A stretch of DNA of 64,000 bases, taken from Antarctobacter heliothermus. Lineage in GTDB: Bacteria; Pseudomonadota; Alphaproteobacteria; Rhodobacterales; Rhodobacteraceae. The stretch is from NCBI RefSeq assembly GCF_002237555.1, contig NZ_CP022540.1, positions 2,795,001 through 2,859,000 of the forward strand, in the 5' to 3' direction. The notes under the pieces are model-generated. The model made no database searches. It was given only the letters and a program-made list of their open reading frames with translations, and had not been told where the DNA came from. Positions 34,713-43,453 of this stretch are shown here, one piece after another; positions within the stretch are counted from its first letter, which is position 1, and each line of letters opens with the position of its first letter. The translations under genes were made by a program, and so were the position numbers.

Positions 34713-35390
34713 ATGAACTATGAATTCATCGAATATCAGGATCGTGAGATGCTGGTCATCGATCTGGCCAACCAGATGGCGGGCGACCTGCGCGCCGCGC
34801 TGGGCCATGAGGACCGCGTGGCGCTGGCGGTGCCGGGCGGAACCTCTCCCGGGCCGGTTTTTGACCATCTCTGCGCGGTCGATCTGGACTGGTCGCGGGT
34901 GGACGTTTTGCTGACGGACGAACGCTGGGTGCCAGAGGATCATCCCCGGTCGAACACTGCGCTGTTGCGCGAACGGCTGTTGGTCGATCGTGCCGCCAAG
35001 GCGCGGTATCTGCCGCTGTATGCCGATGCGCCGGAACCCGAGGGCGCACTGGACGCGCTGGCGGCGCCCATTGCGGCGGAACTGCCGCTTGCGGTGGTCC
35101 TGCTGGGGATGGGGGCGGATCTGCACACGGCCTCGATTTTCCCCGGGGCGGACCTGCTGGAAGAGGCGCTGTCCCCCAAGGCCCCGATTCTGTTGCCGAT
35201 GCGCGCGCCCGGCGCGCCGGAGCCGCGTATCACGCTGACCGCGCCGGTGCTGAACGGCGCTCTGCGCAAACACGTCCTGATCTACGGCGACGAAAAACGC
35301 GCGGTGCTGGAAGGTGCGCGCGGCAAGCCGCCCGCCGAGGCACCGATCAACGCGGTTCTGTCCGATGCCGTTGTGCATTGGGCCGCTTGA
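34713..35390 (+). CDS. pgl: 6-phosphogluconolactonase
   Basis: Hydrolyses 6-phosphogluconolactone, the zwf product. 225 residues of the NagB-like fold (Pgl/DevB family). The marks are A-L-A-V-P-G-G-T-S-P-G-P-V-F near the N-terminus, L-L-T-D-E-R-W-V-P and S-N-T-A-L-L-R-E-R-L-L, L-L-G-M-G-A-D-L-H-T-A-S-I-F-P-G, and a C-terminal L-P-x-R-A/P-I-T-L-T pattern. The usual G-M-G-x-D-G-H is changed to G-M-G-A-D-L-H with the His kept. It sits between zwf and pgi. Confidence 0.95.
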   Translation: MNYEFIEYQDREMLVIDLANQMAGDLRAALGHEDRVALAVPGGTSPGPVFDHLCAVDLDWSRVDVLLTDERWVPEDHPRSNTALLRERLLVDRAAKARYLPLYADAPEPEGALDALAAPIAAELPLAVVLLGMGADLHTASIFPGADLLEEALSPKAPILLPMRAPGAPEPRITLTAPVLNGALRKHVLIYGDEKRAVLEGARGKPPAEAPINAVLSDAVVHWAA

Positions 35391-35486
35391 CGGCGGAGAT
35401 CTGTCTTCAGGTTGTGACATGCTGCCCGCATACGGGCGGCCAGACGAAACGAAATGCGCCGCCAACAGGGCGGGCAAGGGGGCACC

Positions 35487-37070
35487 ATGTTCGAAGAACT
35501 CAAGGGTTTGGCTGCGGCACAAGGCGATCGCCGGATCGAGGCGCTGTTTGGTGACACGGCGCGGGCGGCAGAGTTCAGCCTGACAGCCGAGGGAGTGCTG
35601 TTCGACTATTCCAAAACGCAGATCGACGCAGAGGCGCGCGCAGCCCTGCTGGCGCTGGCCGAGACACGCGGCGTGGCGGCGCGGCGCGACGCAATGTTCG
35701 GCGGCGAAAAGATCAACGAGACTGAGGGGCGGGCGGTGCTGCACACCGCGTTGCGCAACCTTGATGGCGCGACGGTCAAGGTGGACGGCGAGGATGTCAT
35801 GCCGCCGGTGCTGGATACGCTGAGCCGGATGGAGGCGCTGGCGAAAGAGATCCGCGCGTCGGACATCACCGACGTTGTGAATATCGGTATCGGCGGGTCC
35901 GACCTTGGCCCGGTCATGGCGGTACTGGCGCTGGCCCCCTATCACGACGGGCCGCGCACCCATTTTGTGTCCAACGTGGATGGCGCGGATATCACCGACA
36001 CGCTGAAGCGGTGCAACCCGGAGACCACGTTGTTCATCGTCGCCTCCAAGACGTTCACCACCATCGAGACGCTGACAAACGCGCGCAGCGCCAAGGCGTG
36101 GCTGGCGGAGCATGGCGTATCGGACGCGGGCAAGTTTGTTGCGCTGTCTTCGAACCTTGAAAAAGCGGGTGAGTTCGGCATTCCGGCAGAACGTGTCTTT
36201 GGCTTTGAGGATTGGGTTGGCGGGCGCTATTCTGTCTGGGGGCCGATTGGCCTGTCGCTGATGCTGGCTGTGGGGCCGGACAACTTTCGCGCCTTTCTGA
36301 CCGGCGGCATGAAGATGGACCGGCATTTTCAGTCCGCTCCGCTGACTGAAAACCTGCCGGTGCTGCTGGCGCTGGTGGGGATCTGGCACAATCAGGTTTT
36401 GGGTCATGCGTCGCGCGTGGTGCTGCCCTATGACAACCGTCTGATGCGGTTGCCCGCCTATCTGCAACAGCTAGAGATGGAATCGAATGGCAAGGGCGTC
36501 AGCATGGATGGTGCCGATCTGCCCTATAACTCTGGGCCCGTGGTCTGGGGAGAGCCGGGCACCAACGGTCAACATGCCTTTTACCAGTTGATCCATCAGG
36601 GCACGCGGGTGATCCCGGCAGAGTTTCTGGTGGCGGCCAAAGGCCATGAGCCGGACCTGAAGCATCATCACGACCTGCTGGTCGCCAACTGCCTTGCGCA
36701 GTCAGAGGCGCTGATGCGGGGGCGGTCGCTGGACGAGGCACGCGGCAAGGTCGCGGACAAGTTCGAGGGCGATGAGTTGGAACGGCAGGCGCGGCACCGG
36801 GTGTTCCCTGGCAACCGCCCGTCTACCACGCTGATCTATCCGCTGCTGGACCCCGAGACGCTGGGCAAGATCGTGGCGCTGTATGAACACCGGGTGTTTG
36901 TCGAGGGCGTGGTCCTTGGCATCAACTCTTTTGACCAGTGGGGAGTAGAGTTGGGCAAAGAGCTGGCGACGGCGCTGGGACCGATGGTGACAGGGGAACA
37001 GAAGGTCGATGGCAAGGACGGCTCAACCGCGCAATTGCTGAAGTTTGTGCATACGCATGGGCGCGGCTGA
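35487..37070 (+). CDS. pgi: Glucose-6-phosphate isomerase
   Basis: Interconverts glucose 6-phosphate and fructose 6-phosphate. 527 residues. Family signatures are [12 protein letters not shown], the first PROSITE-like block [42 protein letters not shown] (split here for reading) and the C-terminal [14 protein letters not shown]. The start at 35487 ([12 protein letters not shown]) has AAGGGGG at suitable spacing; an upstream in-frame ATG at 35454 has not. With zwf and pgl it lets fructose 6-phosphate feed the Entner-Doudoroff route. Confidence 0.97.
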   Translation: MFEELKGLAAAQGDRRIEALFGDTARAAEFSLTAEGVLFDYSKTQIDAEARAALLALAETRGVAARRDAMFGGEKINETEGRAVLHTALRNLDGATVKVDGEDVMPPVLDTLSRMEALAKEIRASDITDVVNIGIGGSDLGPVMAVLALAPYHDGPRTHFVSNVDGADITDTLKRCNPETTLFIVASKTFTTIETLTNARSAKAWLAEHGVSDAGKFVALSSNLEKAGEFGIPAERVFGFEDWVGGRYSVWGPIGLSLMLAVGPDNFRAFLTGGMKMDRHFQSAPLTENLPVLLALVGIWHNQVLGHASRVVLPYDNRLMRLPAYLQQLEMESNGKGVSMDGADLPYNSGPVVWGEPGTNGQHAFYQLIHQGTRVIPAEFLVAAKGHEPDLKHHHDLLVANCLAQSEALMRGRSLDEARGKVADKFEGDELERQARHRVFPGNRPSTTLIYPLLDPETLGKIVALYEHRVFVEGVVLGINSFDQWGVELGKELATALGPMVTGEQKVDGKDGSTAQLLKFVHTHGRG

Positions 37071-37099
37071 AGTTCCATCAAAAAGGAAAAACATTTCCG

Positions 37100-37125
37100 G
37101 GAACGAAGGTGAAAAAAGGCGCGTT
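37100..37125 (+). promoter_or_regulatory. EcfG-like promoter (GGAAC-N17-CGTT) upstream of the PRC-barrel gene
   Basis: GGAAC at 37100-37104 and CGTT at 37122-37125 are spaced by exactly 17 bases, a full match to the alphaproteobacterial general-stress sigma (EcfG/RpoE2) promoter consensus. It lies 36 bp before the PRC-barrel gene start. Many Rhodobacterales lack EcfG, so use of the site depends on the host carrying that sigma factor. Confidence 0.5.
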
Positions 37126-37160
37126 ATCAAGGCAGATCGAACGAAACAAAGGAGATTGCC

Positions 37161-37778
37161 ATGAAACGCTTCATGCTTACTGTCGCAACAACCGCCCTCG
37201 TTCCCGCCCTTGCGCTGGCCGAAAGCCACGCTGCAAGTGACACCATGGACCCGGCCGCTGATCCGGTGCCGATGGAACAGACTGACGCCCCCGAGGTGAC
37301 CGAAACAGTCGACCCGGCAGCCGATCCGATGGCAACGGACGTCGATCCCGAGCCGACCGACATGGCCGAAGACGCCGATCCGGTTGCCCCCACGATGGAC
37401 ACCGACAAGATGGCTGACACCGATCATGCCGTCGGCCATTCCATCGGCCTGATGGCGGCCACCAAAGCCTCTGTCATCATTGGCGCGCCGATCTACACGC
37501 TGGCCGCCGAAGACCAGATCGATTGGGATCCGACGGTCGACTATGACACCGTTGCCGACGAATGGACCCGGATTGGGTCGGTCAACGACTTCGTCTTGGG
37601 CGAAGATGGCAAGATCACCGGGCTGGTGGCCGAAGTGGGCGGCTTCCTCGGTATGGGTGACACGCTTGTGTTGCTTCCGCTGGACCAGACCCGCATGGTG
37701 TCTGTTGATGAAAACAGCTACTCGGTCGTGACGCCGTACACCAGCGAGCAACTGACTGAAATGGAAAAAGTCGAGTGA
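37161..37778 (+). CDS. Exported PRC-barrel domain protein
   Basis: A 205-residue secreted protein. The signal peptide ends A-L-A-L-A-E-S-H; then follows an acidic, repetitive linker of about 70 residues with repeated D-P-A-A-D-P and D-x-D-P units (about 25-90), and a C-terminal PRC-barrel-like domain (K-A-S-V-I-I-G-A-P-I-Y-T-L...I-G-S-V-N-D-F-V-L-G-E-D-G-K-I-T-G-L-V-A-E-V-G-G-F-L-G-M-G-D). AAAGGAG precedes the ATG. Such proteins are often induced in stress, which agrees with the EcfG-like promoter. Function unknown. Confidence 0.88.
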   Translation: MKRFMLTVATTALVPALALAESHAASDTMDPAADPVPMEQTDAPEVTETVDPAADPMATDVDPEPTDMAEDADPVAPTMDTDKMADTDHAVGHSIGLMAATKASVIIGAPIYTLAAEDQIDWDPTVDYDTVADEWTRIGSVNDFVLGEDGKITGLVAEVGGFLGMGDTLVLLPLDQTRMVSVDENSYSVVTPYTSEQLTEMEKVE

Positions 37779-37798
37779 TTTGTTTGACTTGACCTATG

Positions 37799-37827
37799 AC
37801 GCCCGGGGCATGTCCCCGGGCGTTTTT
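37799..37827 (+). terminator. Rho-independent terminator after the PRC-barrel gene
   Basis: ACGCCCGGGG / CCCCGGGCGT perfect ten-base-pair stem with a CATGT loop and a five-T tail, 20 bp after the stop. It could also help end the convergent cupin transcript on the other strand. Confidence 0.93.
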
Positions 37828-37836
37828 CGTTTGGGG

Positions 37837-38268
37837 TCAGGATTTGGCGCGGTCTGGTATATCGAAACCGGGGGCGGCCAGTTCAAACCCCTCAAACTGG
37901 AAGCCGGGGGAGACGGTGCAGCCAACCAGCGTCCAGTCGCCAAGCGTTTCCGCCGCCTGCCAATGACCCGGCTCCACAATTCCCTGCGGACGCTGCCCGG
38001 CGGCCAGATCGGGGCCAAGGATCATGTCCTGACGCGGACCGCTGTCCGTTGGCGCGCGCATCAGGCGCAGCGGTGCGCCAGAATAGAAGTGCCAGATTTC
38101 GCCCGCATCGACGCGGTGCCAATGGCTGCGCTCTCCGGCTTTTAACACGAAATAGATGCAGGTGCCGGGTGGCCGGCCGTCGCCTTCGGCCTGCCACGTC
38201 TGCCGATAGTGCCCGCCCTCGGGGTGAGGTGACAGGTCCAGCAGGGCAATGATCTCATCAGCTGTCAT
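37837..38268 (-). CDS. Cupin (DUF985) family protein
   Basis: A 143-residue single-domain cupin of the DUF985/cupin_5 family. Visible: L-L-D-L-S-P-H-P-E-G-G-H-Y-R-Q-T-W, the metal-site region E-R-S-H-W-H-R-V-D-A-G-E-I-W-H-F-Y-S-G-A-P-L, and V-G-C-T-V-S-P-G-F-Q-F-E-G-F-E-L. Members of this family bind metal and some act on sugar-nucleotide-like compounds, but the enzymatic role is not known. Convergent with the PRC-barrel gene; divergent from the lysis pair. Confidence 0.93.
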   Translation of the reverse strand: MTADEIIALLDLSPHPEGGHYRQTWQAEGDGRPPGTCIYFVLKAGERSHWHRVDAGEIWHFYSGAPLRLMRAPTDSGPRQDMILGPDLAAGQRPQGIVEPGHWQAAETLGDWTLVGCTVSPGFQFEGFELAAPGFDIPDRAKS

Positions 38269-38351
38269 GCAACGTACGGTCCTCTGAGGTTTGGTTAACG
38301 CCCTACGCGCACCTTTGGGTCATCAAGACTGAACCGAGCAGGAGAGACAAG

Positions 38352-38975
38352 ATGTCGACTGTGACGACCGACGTGCGCCAGATGGCTGAAGAAATCGTTG
38401 CCCGCGAGGGGGGCTATGTCAACGACCCGGACGATCCCGGCGGGGCGACAAAATACGGTGTGACGATCCACACCATGCGCCGGCTGGGGCTGGATCTGAC
38501 CGGCGACGGGCGGGTGGATGCCGAAGACGTGCGCCAGATTTCCCGCGAACAGGCGGTCACGATCTTTCTGACGCATTACTTTATCAAGCCGCGTATCGCA
38601 GAGTTGCCGGAGCCGCTGCATGAGACGGTGTTCGACATGTATGTGAACGCCGGCGGCAACGCGGTGAAAATCCTGCAACGTCTGCTGAACCAGATGGGTG
38701 AAGAGGTCAGCGTCGATGGCGCGATTGGCCCGCAAACCGTCGCCGCGACCGCGCGCGCCTTTGGCAAGGCGCCGGGCCATATGGTCGATGCCTACGGGAT
38801 TGCGCGGCGCAACTACTATTTCCGCATCGCCGATAATCGACCCGCCTCGCGCAAATACGCGCGGACGCGGTCGGGGGGCAAAGGCGGTTGGATCAAACGG
38901 GCCGAACAGTTCATTTCTGCCCGCTACCACATGACGGATGCCGAGTTTCAGGCACGGGTGGCAGCATGGGGCTGA
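38352..38975 (+). CDS. Holin-associated N-acetylmuramidase (GH108), GTA-type endolysin
   Basis: A 207-residue peptidoglycan hydrolase. The GH108 catalytic block is A-R-E-G-G-Y-V-N-D-P-D-D-P-G-G-A-T-K-Y-G-V-T (about 17-38), with Glu19 the predicted catalytic acid, and the C-terminal part is a peptidoglycan-binding-like PG_binding_3 segment (V-D-G-A-I-G-P-Q-T-V-A-A). No signal peptide, so release needs the adjacent holin. CAGGAGAG precedes the ATG. The pair corresponds to the endolysin/holin genes that release gene transfer agent particles in Rhodobacter capsulatus, which are located away from the GTA head-tail cluster; no phage genes are nearby here. Confidence 0.9.
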   Translation: MSTVTTDVRQMAEEIVAREGGYVNDPDDPGGATKYGVTIHTMRRLGLDLTGDGRVDAEDVRQISREQAVTIFLTHYFIKPRIAELPEPLHETVFDMYVNAGGNAVKILQRLLNQMGEEVSVDGAIGPQTVAATARAFGKAPGHMVDAYGIARRNYYFRIADNRPASRKYARTRSGGKGGWIKRAEQFISARYHMTDAEFQARVAAWG

Positions 38976-39526
38976 TGGGGCAACTATTGGGAGCGTTGTT
39001 CGGGTCCGGCCGCAACGTGGTGGCTGAGACGGCAGAGGTGTTCCGCATCAACGCCGAGGCGCAGGCGCAGCGCGGCCATGATGCGCAAGGAGCGGCGCTG
39101 GCGCAGATGGCCGGAGAGTTCCGGGTGGTGCGCCGGAGTTGGTTTGATCGCTTCATGGATGCGCTGAACCGTGTGCCGCGCCCGGCGATGGCACTGGGAA
39201 CGCTGGGTCTATTTGTAACCGCGATGGTGGATCCGGTTTGGTTCGCCGCGCGCATGGCAGGAATTGCACTGGTGCCGGAACCGCTGTGGTGGTTGCTGGG
39301 GGCGATTGTCAGTTTCTATTTTGGCGCCCGTCACCTTTCCAAGGGGCAGGATTTTCAGCGTGATCTGGCGGCCACGATGGCGGCGGTTCCGCAGGTCGTT
39401 CAAACGGTACGCAATGTCGAGGCATTGCGCGACGTGACCCCCGGAGACGGCCCGGTGGAGCCTGCCGGATTCGAGACGCCGCTGAACAACCCGGCGCTGG
39501 CAGACTGGCGGTCCGGGCGCGGCTGA
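38966..39526 (+). CDS. Holin (3TM phage holin family)
   Basis: A 186-residue membrane protein. After a polar N-terminus it has membrane segments around R-P-A-M-A-L-G-T-L-G-L-F-V-T-A-M, F-A-A-R-M-A-G-I-A-L-V-P and L-W-W-L-L-G-A-I-V-S-F-Y-F-G-A-R-H, with a charged C-terminus (Q-D-F-Q-R-D-L-A), the layout of the 3TM holin family. The start at 38966 overlaps the endolysin gene by ten bases, showing tight coupling. Its role is to permeabilise the inner membrane so the muramidase reaches peptidoglycan. Confidence 0.87.
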   Translation: MGLMGQLLGALFGSGRNVVAETAEVFRINAEAQAQRGHDAQGAALAQMAGEFRVVRRSWFDRFMDALNRVPRPAMALGTLGLFVTAMVDPVWFAARMAGIALVPEPLWWLLGAIVSFYFGARHLSKGQDFQRDLAATMAAVPQVVQTVRNVEALRDVTPGDGPVEPAGFETPLNNPALADWRSGRG

Positions 39527-39561
39527 CGCGCGCCATACATTGCGACATTGTGATCTGATCT

Positions 39562-39591
39562 GCGGGCCGATTTCGATTGGCCCGCAATTTT
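39562..39591 (+). terminator. Probable terminator after the lysis pair, with a competing hairpin
   Basis: GCGGGCC (39562-39568) pairs with GGCCCGC (39579-39585) and is followed by AATTTT, forming a 7-bp terminator-like hairpin 35 bp after the holin stop. A second GCGGGCC at 39592-39598 can pair with the same GGCCCGC instead, so two mutually exclusive hairpins are possible just ahead of ccmF. Confidence 0.6.
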
Positions 39592-39612
39592 GCGGGCCCT
39601 ATAGTCCGGCTC

Positions 39613-41580
39613 ATGATTACAGAGCTCGGACATTTCGCCCTCATCCTGGCCTTTTTGGTCTCGATTGTTCAAATGGTCATGCCAATGGTGGGCGCGCACA
39701 AGCGATGGCCCGGCTGGATGGCTGTGGGCGAACCGGCAGCAACGCTGCAATTCCTGCTGGTCGCCGTCAGTTTCGCGGCGCTCACCTATTCGTTTGTCGT
39801 CTCCGATTTTTCATTGCGGATCGTCTACGAGAACAGCCATTCCGACAAACCAATGCTCTACAAAATCTCTGGCGTGTGGGGGAATCACGAAGGGTCCATG
39901 CTGCTCTGGGTGCTGATTCTGGCGCTGTTCGGGGCCTGTGCCGCGTGGTTCGGGGCCAATGTGCCGCCGACGCTGCGGGCGCGGGTTTTGGCGGTGCAAT
40001 CGTCGATCTCGGCGGCGTTCTATACCTTTATCCTGTTCACCTCGAACCCGTTTCAGCGGCTGTCCGTCGCGCCGATCAACGGCACCGACCTCAACCCACT
40101 GTTGCAAGACCCCGGTTTGGCCTTTCATCCGCCGTTTCTGTATCTTGGCTACGTCGGTCTATCTATCTGCTTCAGCTTTGCCGTTGCCGCCCTGATCGAG
40201 GGGCGCGTCGATGCGGCTTGGGGCCGTTGGGTGCGACCCTGGACGCTGGCGGCGTGGATCTTTCTGACCATCGGCATCGCGCTGGGATCTTGGTGGGCCT
40301 ACTATGAACTGGGCTGGGGTGGCTTCTGGTTCTGGGACCCGGTGGAAAACGCGTCGTTCATGCCTTGGCTCTTTGCCGGTGCGCTGCTGCATTCCGCCAT
40401 CGTGGTAGAAAAACGCGAGTCGCTGAAAAGCTGGACCATCCTGCTGGCGATTCTTGCCTTTGGCTTTTCTCTGATCGGCACGTTCATTGTGCGCTCTGGA
40501 TTGCTGACATCGGTCCATGCCTTTGCGAATGATCCCGTGCGGGGCAAGTACATCCTGTTTATCCTGCTGTTCTTCACCGGCGGCGCGCTGACGCTGTTTG
40601 CGGCACGGGCCAAGGTGATGGAGGCCAAGGGCGTCTTTGGCGTTGTCAGCCGTGAAAGCGCGCTGGTGGCGAACAATGTGCTGCTAGCGGTGTCCAGTTT
40701 TGTCGTCTTTGTCGGCACCATGTGGCCCTTTGTGGCCGAGATGCTGTTTGACCGGAAACTGTCGGTTGGCCCGCCGTTCTTTAATATGGCCTTTACGCCG
40801 TTCATGGTGGTGCTGGGGCTGATCCTGCCTATCGGCGCGATGATCAGCTGGAAACGGGGCAAGTTGGACCGGGTGATGCGGTCGTTGATGCCGGCCTTCG
40901 GGCTGGCGGTGGCGCTGATGGGGCTGGTCTGGGCGATGCAGACCGGGCGCAGCCTGATGGGGCCGATTGGCGTCTTTCTGGGCACATGGCTGGTGGCTGG
41001 TGCGGCGACGGACCTGATCAGCCGAACGGGCCAGAATCGCGATCTGTCGCGGCTGTTCCGCCTGCCGCGCTCTGAATGGGGCAAGGCGGTGGCGCATTCG
41101 GGTCTGGGGATCACGATGCTGGGCGTTGCGGCCATGCTGGCCTGGCAGCAAGAGGATATTCGGGTTGCGGACTTGAACACTCCTTATTCGGTGGGGGCCT
41201 ATGAGTTCACGTTGCTGGACGTGCAGCGCGTGCAGGGGCCGAACTATATCTCGACCATGGGAGAGGTGCGGGTGACCAAGGCGGGCCGTGACGTGGCGGT
41301 GCTGAAACCGGAGAAACGCATCTATCCGGTGGCGCGGATGCCGACGACCGAGGCAGCGATCGATTACCGTTTCATGCGCGATGTCTACGTTGTGATCGGT
41401 GATGCGCAGGACGGCGGCGGTTGGGTCATGCGGATCTATATCAAGCCGCTGGCGAACTGGATCTGGGGTGGATCGCTGTTGATGGCGCTTGGCGGCTGTC
41501 TGAGCCTCAGCGACCGCCGTTACCGGATCGCGGCAGGCGCGCGCAAGGCGGCGCCGGTGCAAGGGGTGCCTGCGGAATGA
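39613..41580 (+). CDS. ccmF: Cytochrome c maturation protein CcmF
   Basis: Multi-pass inner-membrane subunit of the haem lyase that attaches haem to apocytochrome c in the periplasm (System I). 655 residues with about fifteen helices. The haem-handling W-G-G-F-W-F-W-D-P-V-E-N-A-S-F WWD-type motif and the N-terminal W-G-N-H-E-G-S-M-L-L-W motif are present. The start at 39613 (MITELGHFALILAF) is standard; no strong ribosome site is visible. The stop overlaps ccmH by four bases. The other ccm genes (ccmA-E, ccmG) are not in the window. Confidence 0.96.
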   Translation: MITELGHFALILAFLVSIVQMVMPMVGAHKRWPGWMAVGEPAATLQFLLVAVSFAALTYSFVVSDFSLRIVYENSHSDKPMLYKISGVWGNHEGSMLLWVLILALFGACAAWFGANVPPTLRARVLAVQSSISAAFYTFILFTSNPFQRLSVAPINGTDLNPLLQDPGLAFHPPFLYLGYVGLSICFSFAVAALIEGRVDAAWGRWVRPWTLAAWIFLTIGIALGSWWAYYELGWGGFWFWDPVENASFMPWLFAGALLHSAIVVEKRESLKSWTILLAILAFGFSLIGTFIVRSGLLTSVHAFANDPVRGKYILFILLFFTGGALTLFAARAKVMEAKGVFGVVSRESALVANNVLLAVSSFVVFVGTMWPFVAEMLFDRKLSVGPPFFNMAFTPFMVVLGLILPIGAMISWKRGKLDRVMRSLMPAFGLAVALMGLVWAMQTGRSLMGPIGVFLGTWLVAGAATDLISRTGQNRDLSRLFRLPRSEWGKAVAHSGLGITMLGVAAMLAWQQEDIRVADLNTPYSVGAYEFTLLDVQRVQGPNYISTMGEVRVTKAGRDVAVLKPEKRIYPVARMPTTEAAIDYRFMRDVYVVIGDAQDGGGWVMRIYIKPLANWIWGGSLLMALGGCLSLSDRRYRIAAGARKAAPVQGVPAE

Positions 41581-42056
41581 TGGATTTCGTGATGCGGTGC
41601 CGGCCCTATGTCCTTGGCGGTGTTCTTGCCGTTGTGGCGTCTGTGGCACTGGCGGTGCAGCCCGACGAGGTGTTGGACGATCCGGCGCTGGAGGCGCGGG
41701 CGCGGGACATCTCGGCAGGGTTGCGCTGTCTGGTCTGTCAGAACGAGAGCATTGACGAAAGCAACGCCTCACTGGCCAAGGATCTGCGGCTGCTGGTGCG
41801 GGAACGCCTGGTGGCCGGGGATACGGACGCCGAAGTGGTGGCCTTTATCGTCGACCGCTATGGCGAGTTTGTTCTGCTGAAACCGACAACCGGCGGCTGG
41901 AACTGGCTGCTCTGGGCCTCTGGTCCGGGGTTGTTTGTGATCGCGCTGGGGATGGGCGTTGTTTACATCCGCCGCCGCGGGCAGGTGCCTGCGGGCGGTG
42001 AGGCCGGGCTGAGCGAAGAAGAACAAAAGCGGCTGGATGAACTGCTGAAGGACTAG
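41577..42056 (+). CDS. ccmH: Cytochrome c-type biogenesis protein CcmH
   Basis: Periplasmic, membrane-anchored thiol protein that reduces apocytochrome c and works with CcmF in haem ligation. 159 residues: signal-anchor (V-L-A-V-V-A-S-V-A-L-A), the redox motif L-R-C51-L-V-C54-Q-N-E-S-I-D, and a C-terminal membrane helix (L-L-W-A-S-G-P-G-L-F-V-I-A-L-G) with a charged tail. Two ATGs (41577, 41580) are possible; the first forms an ATGA overlap with ccmF. Short CcmH form, equivalent to the N-terminal domain of the E. coli protein. Confidence 0.94.
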   Translation: MMDFVMRCRPYVLGGVLAVVASVALAVQPDEVLDDPALEARARDISAGLRCLVCQNESIDESNASLAKDLRLLVRERLVAGDTDAEVVAFIVDRYGEFVLLKPTTGGWNWLLWASGPGLFVIALGMGVVYIRRRGQVPAGGEAGLSEEEQKRLDELLKD

Positions 42057-42068
42057 TTCACGGTCGGT

Positions 42069-42446
42069 TCAGGCGGGTGCGCCCATTTGTTTGGCCACAA
42101 ACCACTGCGTCCCGCAGGCAGAGCGAAAGCCGCCGCGCCGGTCGCCATCGCCTTTTTCCATCATCGGCTGAATCTCTGTCGCGCCGTGGTCCAGTGCGTG
42201 AGCAAAGGCGGCGTCGGGATCTGGCAGGTACAGATGGACCATCGCATCTGCACCGCCGTCTGCCCCACCCATCATCAGGACGGAATCGCCGATGCGGCAT
42301 TCCGCGTGCATGATACGGTCGCCGTCGTGAAAAACACGCAGGCGGGTGGCGTCAAACACGGCTTCGCAGAATTTCAGTGTCGCCTCCGGATCTGACAGGA
42401 TCAGGTAGGGGGACAGATCGGTATAGCCATCGGGTTTGTAGGTCAT
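42069..42446 (-). CDS. VOC family (PhnB/glyoxalase-like) protein
   Basis: A 125-residue protein of the vicinal oxygen chelate superfamily with the PhnB-like arrangement: L-S-P-Y-L-I-L-S-D-P-E-A-T-L-K-F-C-E-A-V-F at the N-terminus, I-M-H-A-E-C-R-I-G-D-S-V-L-M-M-G, and R-R-G-G-F-R-S-A-C-G-T-Q-W-F-V-A near the end. VOC proteins bind a divalent metal and act as lyases, isomerases or resistance proteins; the specific substrate is unknown. It converges with ccmH (12 bp). Confidence 0.87.
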   Translation of the reverse strand: MTYKPDGYTDLSPYLILSDPEATLKFCEAVFDATRLRVFHDGDRIMHAECRIGDSVLMMGGADGGADAMVHLYLPDPDAAFAHALDHGATEIQPMMEKGDGDRRGGFRSACGTQWFVAKQMGAPA

Positions 42447-42596
42447 GGCGGCATGATTGCAGGGCGGCGGCTATGCCGTCAACGCCAGTGGCGCGGTCGC
42501 TGATTTCCCGCATGAGGCACTTGTGACGCCGCGTTTGGCTTTGCCTTTCCGGGGGCGCCGATGTTTCATGCGCGGCAAGGAAATGGGAGCACGCCA

Positions 42597-43373
42597 ATGC
42601 ACTACGACATGATCACCTACGCGGTGTCCGAGAACATCGCAACAGTGACGCTGAACCGGCCCGACGTGATGAACGCCCTCAACACCCAGATGCGGGCCGA
42701 GATCACCGACGCGGTGGCGCGCGGCGGACGTGAGGCGCGGGTGGTGGTGCTGACCGGGGCGGGCAAATCCTTTTGCTCAGGACAGGATCTGGGCGACCGG
42801 GCCAATGTCGCGAACCTTGATCTGGAACGTACACTGCGCGACGAATATGTGCCGATGCTGCGCGCGATCTATGACTGCCCGGTGCCAACCGTCAGCGCGG
42901 TCAACGGTGCCGCCGCCGGGGCAGGGGCCAATCTGGCGCTGTCGGCGGATGTGGTCATCGCCACGGAATCGGCGTTTTTCCTGCAGGCCTTTACCCGCAT
43001 CGGGCTGATCCCGGACGCGGGCGGCACATGGCTGTTGCCGCGTCAGATGGGGCTGGCCAAGGCGATGGGGGCGGCGCTGTTTGCGGAAAAGATCTCGGCC
43101 AAGCAGGCGGATGACTGGGGCATGATCTGGGAAGCGGTCGCAGATGATGGCTTTGTCGCACATGTGGCGGGACGGGCCGCGCATCTGGCCAAGGGGCCGA
43201 CGGCGGCCTATCTGCGCGTGAAACAGGCGCTACGCGCCAGCCATGACAACGATCTGGACACGCAACTGGGCGTCGAATCGAAATTGCAGGGCGAATGCGG
43301 CAAGACCCGCGATTTCAAGGAGGGCGTTGTGGCCTTCATGGAAAAGCGCCCGGCGGTCTACGAAGGGCGCTGA
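42597..43373 (+). CDS. Enoyl-CoA hydratase/isomerase, PaaG-like
   Basis: A 258-residue crotonase-fold enzyme. The CoA/oxyanion block reads F-C-S-G-Q-D-L-G-D-R, then N-G-A-A-A-G-A-G-A-N-L-A-L-S-A-D and F-L-Q-A-F-T-R-I-G-L-I-P-D-A-G-G-T-W-L-L-P, a pattern close to PaaG (ring-1,2-epoxyphenylacetyl-CoA isomerase) of phenylacetate degradation. No other paa genes are adjacent, so it could also serve beta-oxidation. GGGAG lies upstream of the ATG at 42597; the frame is open from 42561. Confidence 0.87.
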   Translation: MHYDMITYAVSENIATVTLNRPDVMNALNTQMRAEITDAVARGGREARVVVLTGAGKSFCSGQDLGDRANVANLDLERTLRDEYVPMLRAIYDCPVPTVSAVNGAAAGAGANLALSADVVIATESAFFLQAFTRIGLIPDAGGTWLLPRQMGLAKAMGAALFAEKISAKQADDWGMIWEAVADDGFVAHVAGRAAHLAKGPTAAYLRVKQALRASHDNDLDTQLGVESKLQGECGKTRDFKEGVVAFMEKRPAVYEGR

Positions 43374-43400
43374 GCGGGGCGATCCCGTCTGGTGATACGA

Positions 43401-43429
43401 AAAAGGCCCGGCGCAATGCCGGGCCTTTT
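43401..43429. terminator. Bidirectional terminator between the PaaG-like gene and gltA
   Basis: AAAAGGCCCGGC / GCCGGGCCTTTT with a short GCAAT loop, T-rich on both sides (T4 on plus, T5 on minus). It lies between convergent genes and can end transcription of both. Confidence 0.93.
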
Positions 43430-43453
43430 GGTTTGGTATCGTCCTCATCGCGT

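Noticed and set aside
34557..36467. 636-codon open frame on the minus strand
   Set aside because: Antisense to pgl and pgi; shadow composition.
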